From an uncultured Rhodospirillaceae bacterium (GTDB taxonomy: Bacteria; Pseudomonadota; Alphaproteobacteria; Rhodospirillales; Rhodospirillaceae), in contig CALSLN010000004.1 of the NCBI GenBank assembly GCA_943787205.1, forward strand, positions 1 through 64,000: 64,000 bases of DNA, in the 5' to 3' direction. The notes under the pieces are model-generated. The model worked only from the letters and a program-made list of their open reading frames with translations, was not told the DNA's origin and searched no databases. Of this stretch, positions 49,091 through 58,562 are shown piece by piece. How positions within the stretch are numbered: the stretch's first letter is position 1; each line of letters starts with the position of its first letter. The translations under genes were made by a program, and so were the position numbers.

Positions 49091-50187
49091 GGGGATGGTA
49101 TGGCCTCAAACCCTGAAAACGTGGCTATACCTCTCGGTCCAAGTGCCATGACCTTGAACAAGGACCCCATCTCTTGTGGGTCGAGGAGTCGACGAATGCT
49201 GGACTGGATCGCTTGTATTTCTGCGTCTGTTTTGCCCTCAGACAATTGAACTTCGCGAATCTCTGCACCGAGCCGTTTGAGCCAAGGCCCCTGCTCGACC
49301 GGTCCATGAATGCTTGCGCCCTGAGCTCGTGCAGACTGAGCGATGGCTGCGAAGTCTACATGAGCCGTTATGTCGGCTTCTCCCGGCGATTCAAGGACGG
49401 GATGGTAGGCATGGTTTTTGATGGCCTGCACCGTGTCCCCAACATCCGAGAAGACGTGTCCGTAGTCTATCAGTAGAGCGGCGCCAGGATTGTCTACGCA
49501 AAGTGTTGCAATGCGCGAGGTCACATCTTGCACGGCGCTCGACTGTTCTAAAATGCTTTCCGCAGGCGCGTCGTCAAACGCGTCACCAATTTCGGGGCGG
49601 GGGAGCGGCGCTGTCGTGAAGTGAAACCCCTCACTGTCATGCGTCACCATGCGTTCACACCACCCGGATGATGTTTTGACAAATTGTGATACCGGAAGGG
49701 CATCTAAGAATTCGTTGGCGACAAGAATGACGGGGCCGTCTGGTATTGTAGAGAGGTCGTCATGCCAGTCGATATCGTAGGGTGCTAATGTCTTGCGCTG
49801 TTCATCTCGCAGAGTATCACTGCGCTCAACGAGATGGAGTGAGGCAGAGCGGGCGAATATCGGTGCGATGTCCCATACCGTGCGCAACGCGTCGGCCATA
49901 AGCGTGCCACGCCCAGGTCCGCACTCAACCAAATTGAAATTGCGAGGTTGGCCGAGGGCTTGCCACGCAGTGACACACCAAAGGCCAATAAGCTCGCCAA
50001 AAACCTGAGAAATTTCTGGTGCTGTTATGAAGTCACCGGATTTTCCAAAAACGGTTCCACGAGCGTAGTAGGCATCTGCAACAGCATCCATATACGTCGC
50101 AAAAGGAATGGGGCCGTTCTTTTTGATTTGCGCGATGAGATGCGCTTCTAAATTGGAAGTGTTTTGCTCAGGGGCCTCCGTGGTCAT
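49087..50187 (-). CDS. SAM-dependent methyltransferase, MidA/NDUFAF7 family
   Basis: I place the start at 50187, two bases after the lgt stop. The family signature is clear: PIPFATYMDAVADAYYARG, FITAPEISQVFGELIGLWC, and the SAM site VECGPGRGTLMADALR. The eukaryotic homologue methylates an arginine of the complex I subunit NDUFS2, so an NADH dehydrogenase-assembly role is possible here. The gene lies in an lgt-midA-pgeF run common in alphaproteobacteria. Confidence 0.93.
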   Translation of the reverse strand: MTTEAPEQNTSNLEAHLIAQIKKNGPIPFATYMDAVADAYYARGTVFGKSGDFITAPEISQVFGELIGLWCVTAWQALGQPRNFNLVECGPGRGTLMADALRTVWDIAPIFARSASLHLVERSDTLRDEQRKTLAPYDIDWHDDLSTIPDGPVILVANEFLDALPVSQFVKTSSGWCERMVTHDSEGFHFTTAPLPRPEIGDAFDDAPAESILEQSSAVQDVTSRIATLCVDNPGAALLIDYGHVFSDVGDTVQAIKNHAYHPVLESPGEADITAHVDFAAIAQSARAQGASIHGPVEQGPWLKRLGAEIREVQLSEGKTDAEIQAIQSSIRRLLDPQEMGSLFKVMALGPRGIATFSGFEAIPSP

Positions 50188-50189
50188 GT

Positions 50190-51002
50190 CTATGCCTGAA
50201 CGGGAGCGCGCTTTAAGGAGCGCCAAATGACGGCGAGGCCAAACAGCAGGAGGGCGCCGGATAAAACTTGGCCCATTGTTAAGCCGAAAGTGAGGAAACC
50301 TAGGTGACGGTCTGGCTCTCGGAAAAACTCAACAACGATTCGAGCGATACCGTATCCGGAGCAAAAGCAGCCGGTAATAATGCCGGGTCTTTTCCGTATC
50401 GTGTCCTGACGCCATAGGACATGAAGAATCACAAACAGGACGAATCCTTCAAGGAAGGCTTCATAGAGCTGACTAGGGTGACGAGGGATTGGCCCACCGC
50501 CTGGGAATGCCATGGCCCAACTGACATCGGGCGCAGTGCGGCCATACAACTCGCCATTTACAAAATTAGCGATGCGTCCAAGAAAGAGGCCAATAGGGAC
50601 GGCACAGCTCACCGTGTCGCCGACATACCATTTATCAACTCGAATCTTTCGGGCGAACAAAATGATCGCGAGAGTGACCCCGATCAATCCACCATGAAAC
50701 GACATGCCGCCTTCCCAGGTCATCATTATCTCGCCTGGGTTCGAAAGATAGTAGGCCGGTTTGTAAAACAGTACATACCCGAGGCGCCCACCCAAAATAA
50801 TGCCGATTAGCGCCCAAATGAGAAAGTCGTCAGCCTGCTCTGGAGTCATCAAAGCAGGCGATTTTTTCACCAAACGCCGCATGTACCATGTGCCGCCAAA
50901 CAGACCTGCAATATAGGCCAAGGCATACCAGCGGATCGCGAAGGGACCGATTTCGATTAAAATCGGATCGATCGTCGGAAATGTGAGCGCTAATGGAATC
51001 AT
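50190..51002 (-). CDS. lgt: Prolipoprotein diacylglyceryl transferase
   Basis: The 270-residue membrane protein has seven helices. Lgt landmarks are the invariant His in FHGGLIG and the RIANFVNGELYGR signature with the essential Arg. It moves diacylglycerol from phosphatidylglycerol onto prolipoprotein cysteines. It ends next to the hldD gene upstream by 15 bases and has no strong separate promoter that I can see. Confidence 0.96.
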   Translation of the reverse strand: MIPLALTFPTIDPILIEIGPFAIRWYALAYIAGLFGGTWYMRRLVKKSPALMTPEQADDFLIWALIGIILGGRLGYVLFYKPAYYLSNPGEIMMTWEGGMSFHGGLIGVTLAIILFARKIRVDKWYVGDTVSCAVPIGLFLGRIANFVNGELYGRTAPDVSWAMAFPGGGPIPRHPSQLYEAFLEGFVLFVILHVLWRQDTIRKRPGIITGCFCSGYGIARIVVEFFREPDRHLGFLTFGLTMGQVLSGALLLFGLAVIWRSLKRAPVQA

Positions 51003-51017
51003 GATTGGTAAACCGGC

Positions 51018-52026
51018 TTAGCGAAAAGGGTCGGGTTGGGCGAGGTAGTCTTTGATCGTGATCGTGACACCCTCTTCCAACGAGGTAAACGACTCCGTAA
51101 AGCCTGCAGTCCGCAGTCGCGTGAGGTCGGCCTGGGTGAAGTACTGATAATGCTCACGCAATGTTTGAGGCGTGTCGCGCCAAGTCGGCTGGAAAGCTTT
51201 GTCACAGGCCTGGTGAACAGCGCGCGCTAAATCGAGAAAGGTTCGAGCGTTACCGCTTCCGACATTGAACAATCCGGAAACGCTACGGTTATCTAACAGC
51301 CATCTGATCACTGCGATGCAATCATCGACATAAATGAAGTCTCGTTGCTGTTCGCCATCTGCGAAGTCTGGATTGTGGGATCTGAATAAGGGGTAGGGGT
51401 CGCCACGCGACACAACAGGGTGCATCTGACTCACAACGCTTCCTTGTGTTCCCTTATGACGTTCATTGGGCCCAAAGACGTTAAAGAAGCGCAGGCCTGC
51501 CCATTGCGGTGGGGTTGGATTCCGCCCTCAACTTGCACCGCAACAAAGTGATCAAATGCCAGTTTGCTTTCGCCATAGATGTTCAGCGGCTTGAGTTTCG
51601 CCATGGCGCCGGTGAGGACAGGTCGTCGTACAAACCCGAGGGTTCCGTCGCCGTACACCGAGGCTGATGACGCGTAGATAAACGGTGTTTCTGAGTCTGT
51701 TAGAGCACCACGCCCACAGGGCTTTGCTCAGGTCGACGTTGACCGCGAAGACCGCGTCTCGATCCGTAGCCGTGGTGGCTGTTTCCGCGCCGAGGTGAAT
51801 TACCGCCTCTATGTCTGCGGCTGTTGCGCAGCGAGATAGCGCTGCATAGTCCGAGAGGGCTCTGACCCACGTCACGCTCGCTTCTTTTGGCGACGTTTGC
51901 TTCGTTTGGCGTCGCTGTCCACGACTATCGATCGCCACGACATGGGCCCAGGGCTCGTCGCGTTGTGTCACGCGCTGCAAGGAGATTTGATCCGATAAAC
52001 CCGGCGGCACCGGTTATGGCTAGCAT
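51018..52026 (-). pseudogene. hldD: ADP-L-glycero-D-manno-heptose 6-epimerase (three frameshifts as read)
   Basis: The N-terminus MLAITGAAGFIGSNL is in one frame; TQRDEPWAHVVAIDSRGQ and VIHLGAETATTATD are in the next. The catalytic NIYGESKLAFD (Tyr-x3-Lys) is in a third, and the C-terminal half from WAGLRFFNVFGPNERHKG onward is in a fourth. Single extra bases near 52005, 51692 and 51508 explain all shifts. The re-read length, about 330 residues, is normal for HldD, which makes the heptose for LPS core. The fragments align only with HldD-type epimerases. Confidence 0.87.
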
Positions 52027-52160
52027 AAAGGGCTCGTTACGCGTGGCTGGTGCTGGTCCAGTTATGCCGGAATCAGGCATAGCAGGCGAGCAATCGAAAC
52101 AAAAGGACGTATCTTGCTCTCTTCCAGCGGCTTGAAGCTTTGGCTGTAGCAGGCCGATAT

Positions 52161-52179
52161 TACTCAGTCACGCGCTGAG
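52161..52179 (+). promoter_or_regulatory. Inverted repeat upstream of ubiK
   Basis: ACTCAG and CTGAGT flank a seven-base spacer, about 20 bases before the UbiK ATG. It lies in the divergent region between hldD and ubiK and could be an operator. The six-base arms are short, so chance remains possible. Confidence 0.3.
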
Positions 52180-52196
52180 TCAACGGAGCACTCCTC

Positions 52197-52518
52197 ATGC
52201 AGAGTCAGAAACGAATCTTTGATGATATCGCGAAGGTCGCCGGCGGCGCCCTCGGCGCTCTTAGGTAGCCTGAAGCAAGAAATCGAGAGTCTAGTTAAGC
52301 AACGCATGGATCGGTTTGTGTCGGATCATGATCTTGTGAGTCGTGAAGAATTTGAAGCCGTCAAAGCCATGGCGTCAGAGGCGAGGGCTGAACAGGAAAG
52401 GCTGCTGGCTCGGGTTGCAGAACTCGAAGCGGCTGCAAAACCAAAAGCGGCCAAGTCCGCGACACCCAAGCGGTCGACAAAGGCTAAGGCTGCAACATCA
52501 TCGTCAAAGAAAACGTAG
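52197..52518 (+). pseudogene. ubiK: Ubiquinone biosynthesis accessory factor UbiK/BMFP (one frameshift as read)
   Basis: GGAG lies eight bases before ATG 52197. The first segment is MQSQKRIFDDIAKVAGGALGAL; the second continues GSLKQEIESLVKQRMDRFVSDHDLVSREEFEAV, a long amphipathic helix with a coiled coil and a Lys/Ala-rich tail. One extra base near 52260 separates them. The re-read length is about 107 residues, as for BMFP-type membrane-fusogenic proteins. Its neighbours YbjN and ProC are the usual ones. Confidence 0.83.
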
Positions 52519-52682
52519 GCCGGATCGGCAACAGAATGTCGTTTAGCCTCTTTAAAGACGAGTGTTTCTGCGGCGTTTTATGACGAAACGGTGAAGCCTC
52601 GCGACTCGGCAAAAATACTACGATTAGTTATTGCCGCCCCCCAGAACCTACTATATCTTGAATTTCAGGCTACGAATTTGGT

Positions 52683-52704
52683 GGGCTCAAACGATGTTGA
52701 GCCC
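52683..52704 (+). promoter_or_regulatory. Leader hairpin upstream of the YbjN gene
   Basis: GGGCTCAA and TTGAGCCC pair perfectly over eight bases with a six-base loop, and the stem ends about 20 bases before the YbjN ATG. It could be a terminator remnant for ubiK without a T run, or a control element for ybjN. Confidence 0.45.
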
Positions 52705-52724
52705 GGGGCAAATGAGGGGAATCC

Positions 52725-53225
52725 ATGCGCACCACGACCGTCAGCCAGGAATCCACGGCAGACAATCCACTTGATCGCATTGAAGAAGTTATCAGCGTTA
52801 AAGACTGGGTCTTTGATCGGCGCAGTGATGAAGAGATGGCGGTCGAAGCACCTGGGACCTGGTGTGACTTCGGACTGTTTTTCGCTTGGTCGCAAGAGTT
52901 AGACGCTCTGCATTTTTCCTGCGCTTTAGATATGCGGGTTCAGCCAAAAATCATGAGCAACATTTATGAGTTGATTGCAAAGCTGAATGAACGGTTGTGG
53001 ACCGGGCACTTCGCCATTTGGGTCGAAGAAGGAATCCCGATGTTCCGACACACCATTCACTGTAGTGATGGTCGTGTTGATGCAGCCCATATCGATGAGC
53101 TAGTTGATTTGGCCCGCAGCGAATGCGAGCGGTACTACCCCGCCTTTCAGTTCGTTATTTGGGGTGGAAGAACGCCAGACGACGCGATCGCCTGCGCTTT
53201 GCTGGATACTGTCGGCGAAGCCTAA
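52725..53225 (+). CDS. YbjN-domain protein
   Basis: The 166-residue protein has the YbjN alpha/beta fold: WCDFGLFFAWSQELDALHFSCALDMRVQ and ERLWTGHFAIWVEEGIPMFRHTIH. The fold is related to type III secretion chaperones. It is conserved between UbiK and ProC in many alphaproteobacteria. The function is unsettled. A GAGGGG ribosome site precedes the ATG. Confidence 0.88.
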   Translation: MRTTTVSQESTADNPLDRIEEVISVKDWVFDRRSDEEMAVEAPGTWCDFGLFFAWSQELDALHFSCALDMRVQPKIMSNIYELIAKLNERLWTGHFAIWVEEGIPMFRHTIHCSDGRVDAAHIDELVDLARSECERYYPAFQFVIWGGRTPDDAIACALLDTVGEA

Positions 53226-53252
53226 GTTCTTATTCCGCGATAAATCCAACCC

Positions 53253-53280
53253 AGAGGCGGCTGCATAGCCGCCTCTTTGT
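53253..53280 (+). terminator. Rho-independent terminator after ybjN
   Basis: AGAGGCGGC and GCCGCCTCT pair over nine bases around TGCATA and are followed by TTGTGTT. It lies about 30 bases after the ybjN stop and directly ahead of proC, so proC would need its own promoter or read-through. Confidence 0.8.
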
Positions 53281-53294
53281 GTTATGCTCCCCAA

Positions 53295-54160
53295 ATGATT
53301 GAAGGAACCATACTTCTTGTCGGCTGCGGCAAAATGGGTGGCGCGCTGCTTAAGGGCTGGTTTGCCCAAGGGCTCAGTCCGGTCGATGTGATGATTGTCG
53401 AGCCGGCTGGCCGTGCGGGTGTCGAAAGCGCGGAAGAGCATCCCGCACTCAGCGTGCTATCTGATGCCTCTGAGCTGCCAAGCGATTTCACCCCTGACGC
53501 AGTAGTCTTCGCCGTCAAGCCGCAAGCGGCGCCGGACGTTATGCCTGCCTATGCAAGATTTGCGGAGGGGGGCACGGTGTATCTATCGATCATTGCTGGT
53601 TTGCCTAGCAGTCGGCTTCAAGGTTTCCTTGGGCCTGACGCGGCCATCGTCAGAGCTATGCCAAACACCCCTGCCGCGATTGGGCATGGCATGAGTGTTT
53701 TGTATGCTGGTGAGACGGTTGGCCCATCACAAAAACGCGTCTGCAAGGTTCTGATGGCCGCTGCTGGTCAAACGGCTTGGATTTCAGATGAAGCAGACAT
53801 GGATGCGGTGACAGCCGTATCCGGTAGCGGGCCTGCATATGTTTTCTTGCTGGCCGAGGCACTGACAGAAGCCGGTATTGCTGAGGGATTGGAGCCCGCG
53901 TTGGCGGCCCAACTGGCGACGGCGACTGTCTCCGGCGCGGGTGCTTTGCTCGATGCAGAATCAGCGTCCGCCGATGTTCTACGCAAGAACGTGACCAGTC
54001 CCGGCGGCACAACTGAAGCGGCACTTAAGGTGCTGATGGCCGACGATGGATTGAACCGGCTACCTTAAAGCATGCGGTTAAGGCCGCTGCTGTAAAATCG
54101 CGAGAGCTGCCACCGCGCGCTCTTAACGCGGTTAGTCTGTCACCCTATCAAGAGGCATGA
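53295..54160 (+). CDS. proC: Pyrroline-5-carboxylate reductase (last 30 codons frameshifted as read)
   Basis: ATG 53295 starts MIEGTILLVGCGKMGGALLKGW, the NADP site. Later motifs are VVFAVKPQ, VRAMPNTPA and TAVSGSGPAYVFLLAEALTEAG. The main frame is intact to about 54060. Two single-base shifts near 54062 and 54070 move the tail; re-read, it continues LLKHAVKAAAVKSREL, a typical ProC end. The end coordinate is approximate. ProC makes proline from pyrroline-5-carboxylate. Confidence 0.9.
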
Positions 54161-54870
54161 CTGCGAAGATATGGCGGCTAAACCCAGGCCTCGAAGGCGA
54201 AGACTGACCCCAGTCGAAAGAGTCAGTCGCCTATTGCGGATTCCGCATCATGGAAGCCAGTCTGCAGATTGCCTCGCGAACAGGCTGGGCAGAGCCGTGA
54301 CCTTGACTCGAAATTGGCAGACACCACCGGTGAGCCGCTGGGTGCGGTTATCGCCGAATGTTTACCGACAACGTCAGATCGCATCGCGTCGGCTCTGTAT
54401 TCGACCGGATCGACCAGCAGGTCCTTTCTCAAAGGTTGCATGGCCATGTGGACGAGTCTGAAACGCCTCGGGACCGTCTGTTTGGAATCTCTGATGATGC
54501 AGGTTTGATGCGCTACAAGAACGGCGTACGCTCTGGCTACGTCTGCAATAGTGCATCCATATGCGGTCGTTGCGTCGACCCGCGGCTATTGTTGCTGAGG
54601 GCCCCGGCCGTGGTGCACTCCATGGCATTGATGCTCATTGCATCTGGAATGGAAGCAAGCAGTCCACTCGGTGTGGCTCGCGCGCATGCGTTAGCAGCAG
54701 CATATGCTTTGGTCATACGGACTTGGCTTAAGGATGACAGCGCAGATATGGCAAAGACAATGTCCGCACTGGATAAAAACCTAAGCCGACTCAAAAAGGT
54801 GCAGTCTATGGTCTTGGCACGGAAACCTGCTCGAAGTTCTGCATCTGAAGACGGCGCAGAAGAGAGCTAA
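54157..54870 (+). pseudogene. TetR-family regulator (several frameshifts as read)
   Basis: The start overlaps the probable proC stop (ATGA at 54157); ATG 54171 (MAAKPRPRRRRLTPVERV) is an alternative. Fragments in different frames fit one TetR protein: a basic N-terminus, a helix-turn-helix-like stretch near 54260-54330, VFDRIDQQVLSQ, PRDRLF, and a clean C-terminal domain (VHSMALMLIASGMEASSPLG, AYALVIRTWLKDDSADMAKTMSALDKNLSRL). That C-terminal part is typical of the TetR protein found next to proC/UbiK in Rhodospirillales. At least three single-base shifts lie before 54520. Confidence 0.72.
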
Positions 54871-56249
54871 ACGGGAAACCTCACGGTTGATCGGAGCCCC
54901 CCCAATTCGCTTTGGCCCAGGGTTAGGTCCCCGCCAAGGCTTTGGGCGATATCTCTTGCAATCGTAAGGCCTAATCCAACACCACCCGTCTCCGGGTTGC
55001 GTGAAGAGTCGACCCTGTAAAAGGCTTTGAAAACATTCTCGCGTTGGTCCTCAGCAATACCCGGTCCGTCGTCGTCAACGTTGATCTCAATGCGGGCCCC
55101 AATTTGTCTCGCAGTAATGTCGACACGGAAACCATAGCGAGTGGCATTGCCAATGAGATTGGATAGGCAGCGTCTAACGGCAATCGGTTTAGTTGTGAAC
55201 TCATCGCTTAGGCCTGTCACCTTTAATTTCACGGTAGCCTCGCTATGCTGGAAACGGCGGTGAATGTCATTTAGGAGCTCATTCAGATTAGTTGGTGCTG
55301 ATTGTTCGTCTCCCTCGCCACGGGCAAAAGCTAGATAGCCGTCTAACATGCGTTCCATTTCATCAACGTCTTCTTTGATGTCAGCCACATCTTCTGGCGC
55401 TGCGCCATCGAGCATTTCGATCTGCAGCCGCAGTCGTGTAAGTGGTGTGCGTAAGTCATGCGAGACACCAGCAAGCATCTCTGTTCGCTGATCGATTTGT
55501 CGTTGGATACGATTGCGCATGGCCGTGAAAGCCAGCGCAGCCTGTCGGACTTCTCGAGCACCCTCGGGTTTGAAGTTGGGTACGTCGCGTCCCTTACCAA
55601 AACCATCGGCCGCGCGCGCTAGGCGGCGTACAGCCCTCACCTGAATGTTTAGAAACAGGGCGGCAACACCGAATAATAGCATAGATGACCCTACCATCCA
55701 CAATACAAATACATAAGTCGTTGAGCTAAAAAGGCGTTTCCTTGGCGCGAGCACATGAAGGACGCCGCCCGGCAACCGCATGTTGATTTCTATCTCTCGG
55801 TCGGAATGCTCAAAATCTATGGTGAACGGTCTTTTCAGCTCCCTCCAAAGTTCACGAGTCAAGACGTCCGGAAATGGACCTTCAGCCGTGATTGTCTCTG
55901 CTGCGGCTAGTGTGCCACGCAGCTCGTAGTCGATATCCAACTGCATTGTTTGCCGTGCAGTTGTTTTAATCCAAGCAAAATCTTCGGGTGCTGGATTGTC
56001 TCTGAGATAAATACGGATGTGAGAAATATCACCGGCAAGACCTTGTGCTAGCCGGCGAGACAGCGTCTCCCAATGGTTGTCGTAGAATATGAAAGTTGAA
56101 ATAATTTGGACTAGAATGAGAGGGATGAGAATGATTAAGGCAGACCGCCCCATTAGCGTCGCTGGCATCCAGCTATCCCAACCAGAGTAATCGATCAAAC
56201 GTGCAAGGCGATTAGTCATAGATTCTTTGGTGCGGATGTTCTCAGTCAT
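54867..56249 (-). CDS. Two-component sensor histidine kinase, EnvZ-like
   Basis: The 460-residue protein has two helices (about residues 29-50 and 185-205) around a periplasmic domain, then a HAMP linker. The H box is AGVSHDLRTPLTRLRLQIEML, the N box CLSNLIGNATRYGF, G1 DDDGPGIAEDQ and G2 GGVGLGLTIARDI. It lies 18 bases downstream of its regulator partner, so the two form an OmpR/EnvZ-type pair. The signal is not known. Confidence 0.93.
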   Translation of the reverse strand: MTENIRTKESMTNRLARLIDYSGWDSWMPATLMGRSALIILIPLILVQIISTFIFYDNHWETLSRRLAQGLAGDISHIRIYLRDNPAPEDFAWIKTTARQTMQLDIDYELRGTLAAAETITAEGPFPDVLTRELWRELKRPFTIDFEHSDREIEINMRLPGGVLHVLAPRKRLFSSTTYVFVLWMVGSSMLLFGVAALFLNIQVRAVRRLARAADGFGKGRDVPNFKPEGAREVRQAALAFTAMRNRIQRQIDQRTEMLAGVSHDLRTPLTRLRLQIEMLDGAAPEDVADIKEDVDEMERMLDGYLAFARGEGDEQSAPTNLNELLNDIHRRFQHSEATVKLKVTGLSDEFTTKPIAVRRCLSNLIGNATRYGFRVDITARQIGARIEINVDDDGPGIAEDQRENVFKAFYRVDSSRNPETGGVGLGLTIARDIAQSLGGDLTLGQSELGGLRSTVRFPV

Positions 56250-56267
56250 GACTACTCATCCAGCATT

Positions 56268-56969
56268 CTAATCTGTGCGCAGCAAGTAACCGGTGCCGCG
56301 GACCGTTTGCAAGTAGCGGGGTTGGCGGGGGTCGCTCTCGATTTTTCGTCGTAGTCGCGTGACTTGGACGTCGATGGTTCGCGGGTTGGTATGACCGTTC
56401 TCGTCACTGCTCAAATGACTGCGTTGTACGGGCGTATTTGCATTCAGTGCCAGGGCGCGGAGAAGAACAGCTTCTGCTGAAGTGAGATGAACGGAAGCAC
56501 CATTTCTGACCAAAGTATTGCGGGCAATATCATAGCGGCATTCACCAAAGCTCAGTTCGTGCATGCTGTCGTCTGGCGGTGGTGGGGTCCGCCGAAGAAT
56601 TGCGTTGACCCTCAAAAGCAATTCCCTCGGTTCAAAGGGTTTTCCCATGTAATCGTCAACGCCATGCTCCAGCCCTTGTATCCTGTGTTCTGCCTCGCCC
56701 ATGGCCGTTAGCATGAGAATTGGAATTTCGCTATCGGCTCGGACGGCACCGGCGAAACTCATACCGTCTTCACCCGGCATCATGACATCAAGAACAATCA
56801 AATCGAATTGTAGTGATGCCATGTGCTGCCGTGCCTCGTGAGCAGAGGATGCGCCGGTCACAAGGAATCCTTGTTCTTTAAGATATTTCTGAATCAACCG
56901 TCGTAAGCGTTTGTCGTCGTCAACAACGAGGATGTGGGCGGGTGATTCGTTTTGAGAGAGTTTGACCAT
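56268..56969 (-). CDS. OmpR-type response regulator
   Basis: The receiver (residues 10-125) has the acidic pair in VVDDDKRL, the phospho-Asp in IVLDVMMPGEDG and Lys in YMGKPFEP. The winged-helix effector domain starts near residue 140 and ends RTIDVQVTRLRRKIESDPRQPRYLQTVRGTGYLLR. It is the first gene of the pair with the EnvZ-like kinase. A MarR-type gene ends nine bases upstream on the same strand. Confidence 0.95.
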   Translation of the reverse strand: MVKLSQNESPAHILVVDDDKRLRRLIQKYLKEQGFLVTGASSAHEARQHMASLQFDLIVLDVMMPGEDGMSFAGAVRADSEIPILMLTAMGEAEHRIQGLEHGVDDYMGKPFEPRELLLRVNAILRRTPPPPDDSMHELSFGECRYDIARNTLVRNGASVHLTSAEAVLLRALALNANTPVQRSHLSSDENGHTNPRTIDVQVTRLRRKIESDPRQPRYLQTVRGTGYLLRTD

Positions 56970-56978
56970 GGTATCAGC

Positions 56979-57467
56979 CTAAGTCTTATCCTCGTTAAAG
57001 CGGTGGCGGGCAGAGTCTTCCATGATTCCAAGCATGACCTTTCGGAAACCTTCTACCGCATCGGCGCCGGCATTTTTGTAAGCGGCGGCTATCCTGGCGC
57101 GCTGTTCACTGGTCAAAAGCTGTTCCAGCTCCTTGCCCTTCGCTGTCAGAGTTAGAAGACGTTGCCGCCGGTCCCTCGTCCCCGGCTGTTGATCAATGTA
57201 GCCTTCGTCCACGAGCTGGCGCAGGACACGCGATAGGCTCTGTTTGGTGATCGATAGAATGTCTAAGAGGTTGCTCACGCTCATGCCTGGGTACTGTCCG
57301 ACAAAGTAAATTACGCGGTGGTGAGCGCGTCCGAATTTCTGTTTGGACAATATTGTGTCCCCCTCCGCCGTGAAGTCGCGGTAGGCAAAAAAGAGGAGCT
57401 CAATTCCCTGTCGTAGGTCCTCGTCACGGAGGAAGAGAAGGTTAGTGCCTGGCTTTGTTTCGACCAT
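56979..57467 (-). CDS. MarR-family transcriptional regulator
   Basis: I use the start at 57467 (MVETKPGTNLLFLRDEDLRQG); a longer frame to 57482 adds five residues. The winged helix is clear: GMSVNLLDILSITKQSLSRVLRQL and the wing DQQPGTRDRRQRLLTLT with the DxRxR motif. It is divergent from ilvE, and a well-formed palindrome lies between them. Gene order MarR, response regulator, kinase is seen in other Rhodospirillales. Confidence 0.93.
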   Translation of the reverse strand: MVETKPGTNLLFLRDEDLRQGIELLFFAYRDFTAEGDTILSKQKFGRAHHRVIYFVGQYPGMSVSNLLDILSITKQSLSRVLRQLVDEGYIDQQPGTRDRRQRLLTLTAKGKELEQLLTSEQRARIAAAYKNAGADAVEGFRKVMLGIMEDSARHRFNEDKT

Positions 57468-57511
57468 AGTTCTGCGTCGCATCGCTTGGGGTTGAGGTCA
57501 ATGGGGTAATT

Positions 57512-57536
57512 TATAAGTCAGTATTATTGACATATA
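57512..57536. promoter_or_regulatory. Candidate MarR operator
   Basis: TATAAGTCA (57512-57520) and TGACATATA (57528-57536) match as inverted repeats in eight of nine positions, with a seven-base spacer. A consensus -35 TTGACA (57527-57532) overlaps the right arm on the plus strand, reading towards ilvE. It lies 45 bases upstream of the marR start, so it could control both genes. Confidence 0.6.
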
Positions 57537-57625
57537 TTAATTGGGCTGTTACGTCTGAATCCAGGTTTGATTTACAAAGTGTCTCAAATAGACCTCATCA
57601 AGCTCTATCAGGGAAACAACATATA

Positions 57626-58562
57626 ATGTCCACCCAGCCCTTCGACGATCGAGACGGATATATCTGGTTCAACGGAGAACTCCAACCGTGGCGGGATGCG
57701 AAGCTCCATGTTCTCACGCATGCGCTCCATTATGCCTCCTCTGTGTTCGAGGGGGAGCGCATTTACAACGGCAAGCTTTTCAAGCTCGAGGAGCACACGG
57801 ACCGGCTGTTTCTATTCGGCGGAGACCCTGGATATGGACGATGCCCTTTGACCAAGCGGTGAAGATCAACGAGGCCTGTCTTGGAGGCCATGCGAGGCTA
57901 ACGGACATTACATGGACGGGTACGTCCGGCCTATCGCTTGGCGCGGCAGCGATCTCATGGGTGATCACGGCGCAAGGTGCTCGAAGGTCAATGTCGCCAT
58001 CGCGGTCTGGCCGTGGCCGTCTTACTTTCTCGCCCGAAGCCCGGCTCAAGGGTTTAAAGCTCGATCTATCGCGGAATGGAGGCGGCCCTCGCCGGCAGAC
58101 GGCGCCGGTTTTCGCCAAGGCGGCAGGGTCTCTACATGATTTGCACGCTTTCCAAGCACGCTGCCGAGCGCAAAGGGCTCGACGATGCCTTGCTTCTGGA
58201 TTGGCGCGGCCAAGTTGCTGAGGCGACCGGGAGCGAACATCTTTTTTCGTGATGGACGGGAAGCTCCATACTCCGACGCCGGATTGCTTTCCTGGACGGC
58301 ATCACACGCCGTACCGTTATCGGCTTGGCGCAAGCAGCGGGGCTACGAGGTCATCGAACGGGTCAATCATGCCCGAAGAGATGGCCAACAGGCCGACGAG
58401 TGCTTTTTGACAGGGTACCGCGGCCGAAGTGACCCCGGTCGGCTTCGATCGGATCCGAGTACCAGTTCCATCCTGGCGAGGTCTGCCGGACTCTGATGGA
58501 TGCTTACGACGTCACTGTTGGTAAAGACTGTGCGTCAGTCGGAGATCGACCGTACGGCCTAA
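57626..58562 (+). pseudogene. ilvE: Branched-chain amino acid aminotransferase (many frameshifts as read)
   Basis: The first 60 codons are clean: [53 protein letters not shown]. Later parts appear in all three frames and fit IlvE in order: [133 protein letters not shown] and PGEVCRTLMDAYD. At least five single-base shifts are required. The end at 58562 is my best re-reading. It belongs to the PLP fold-IV family and would catalyse the last step of Val/Leu/Ile synthesis. Confidence 0.88.
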
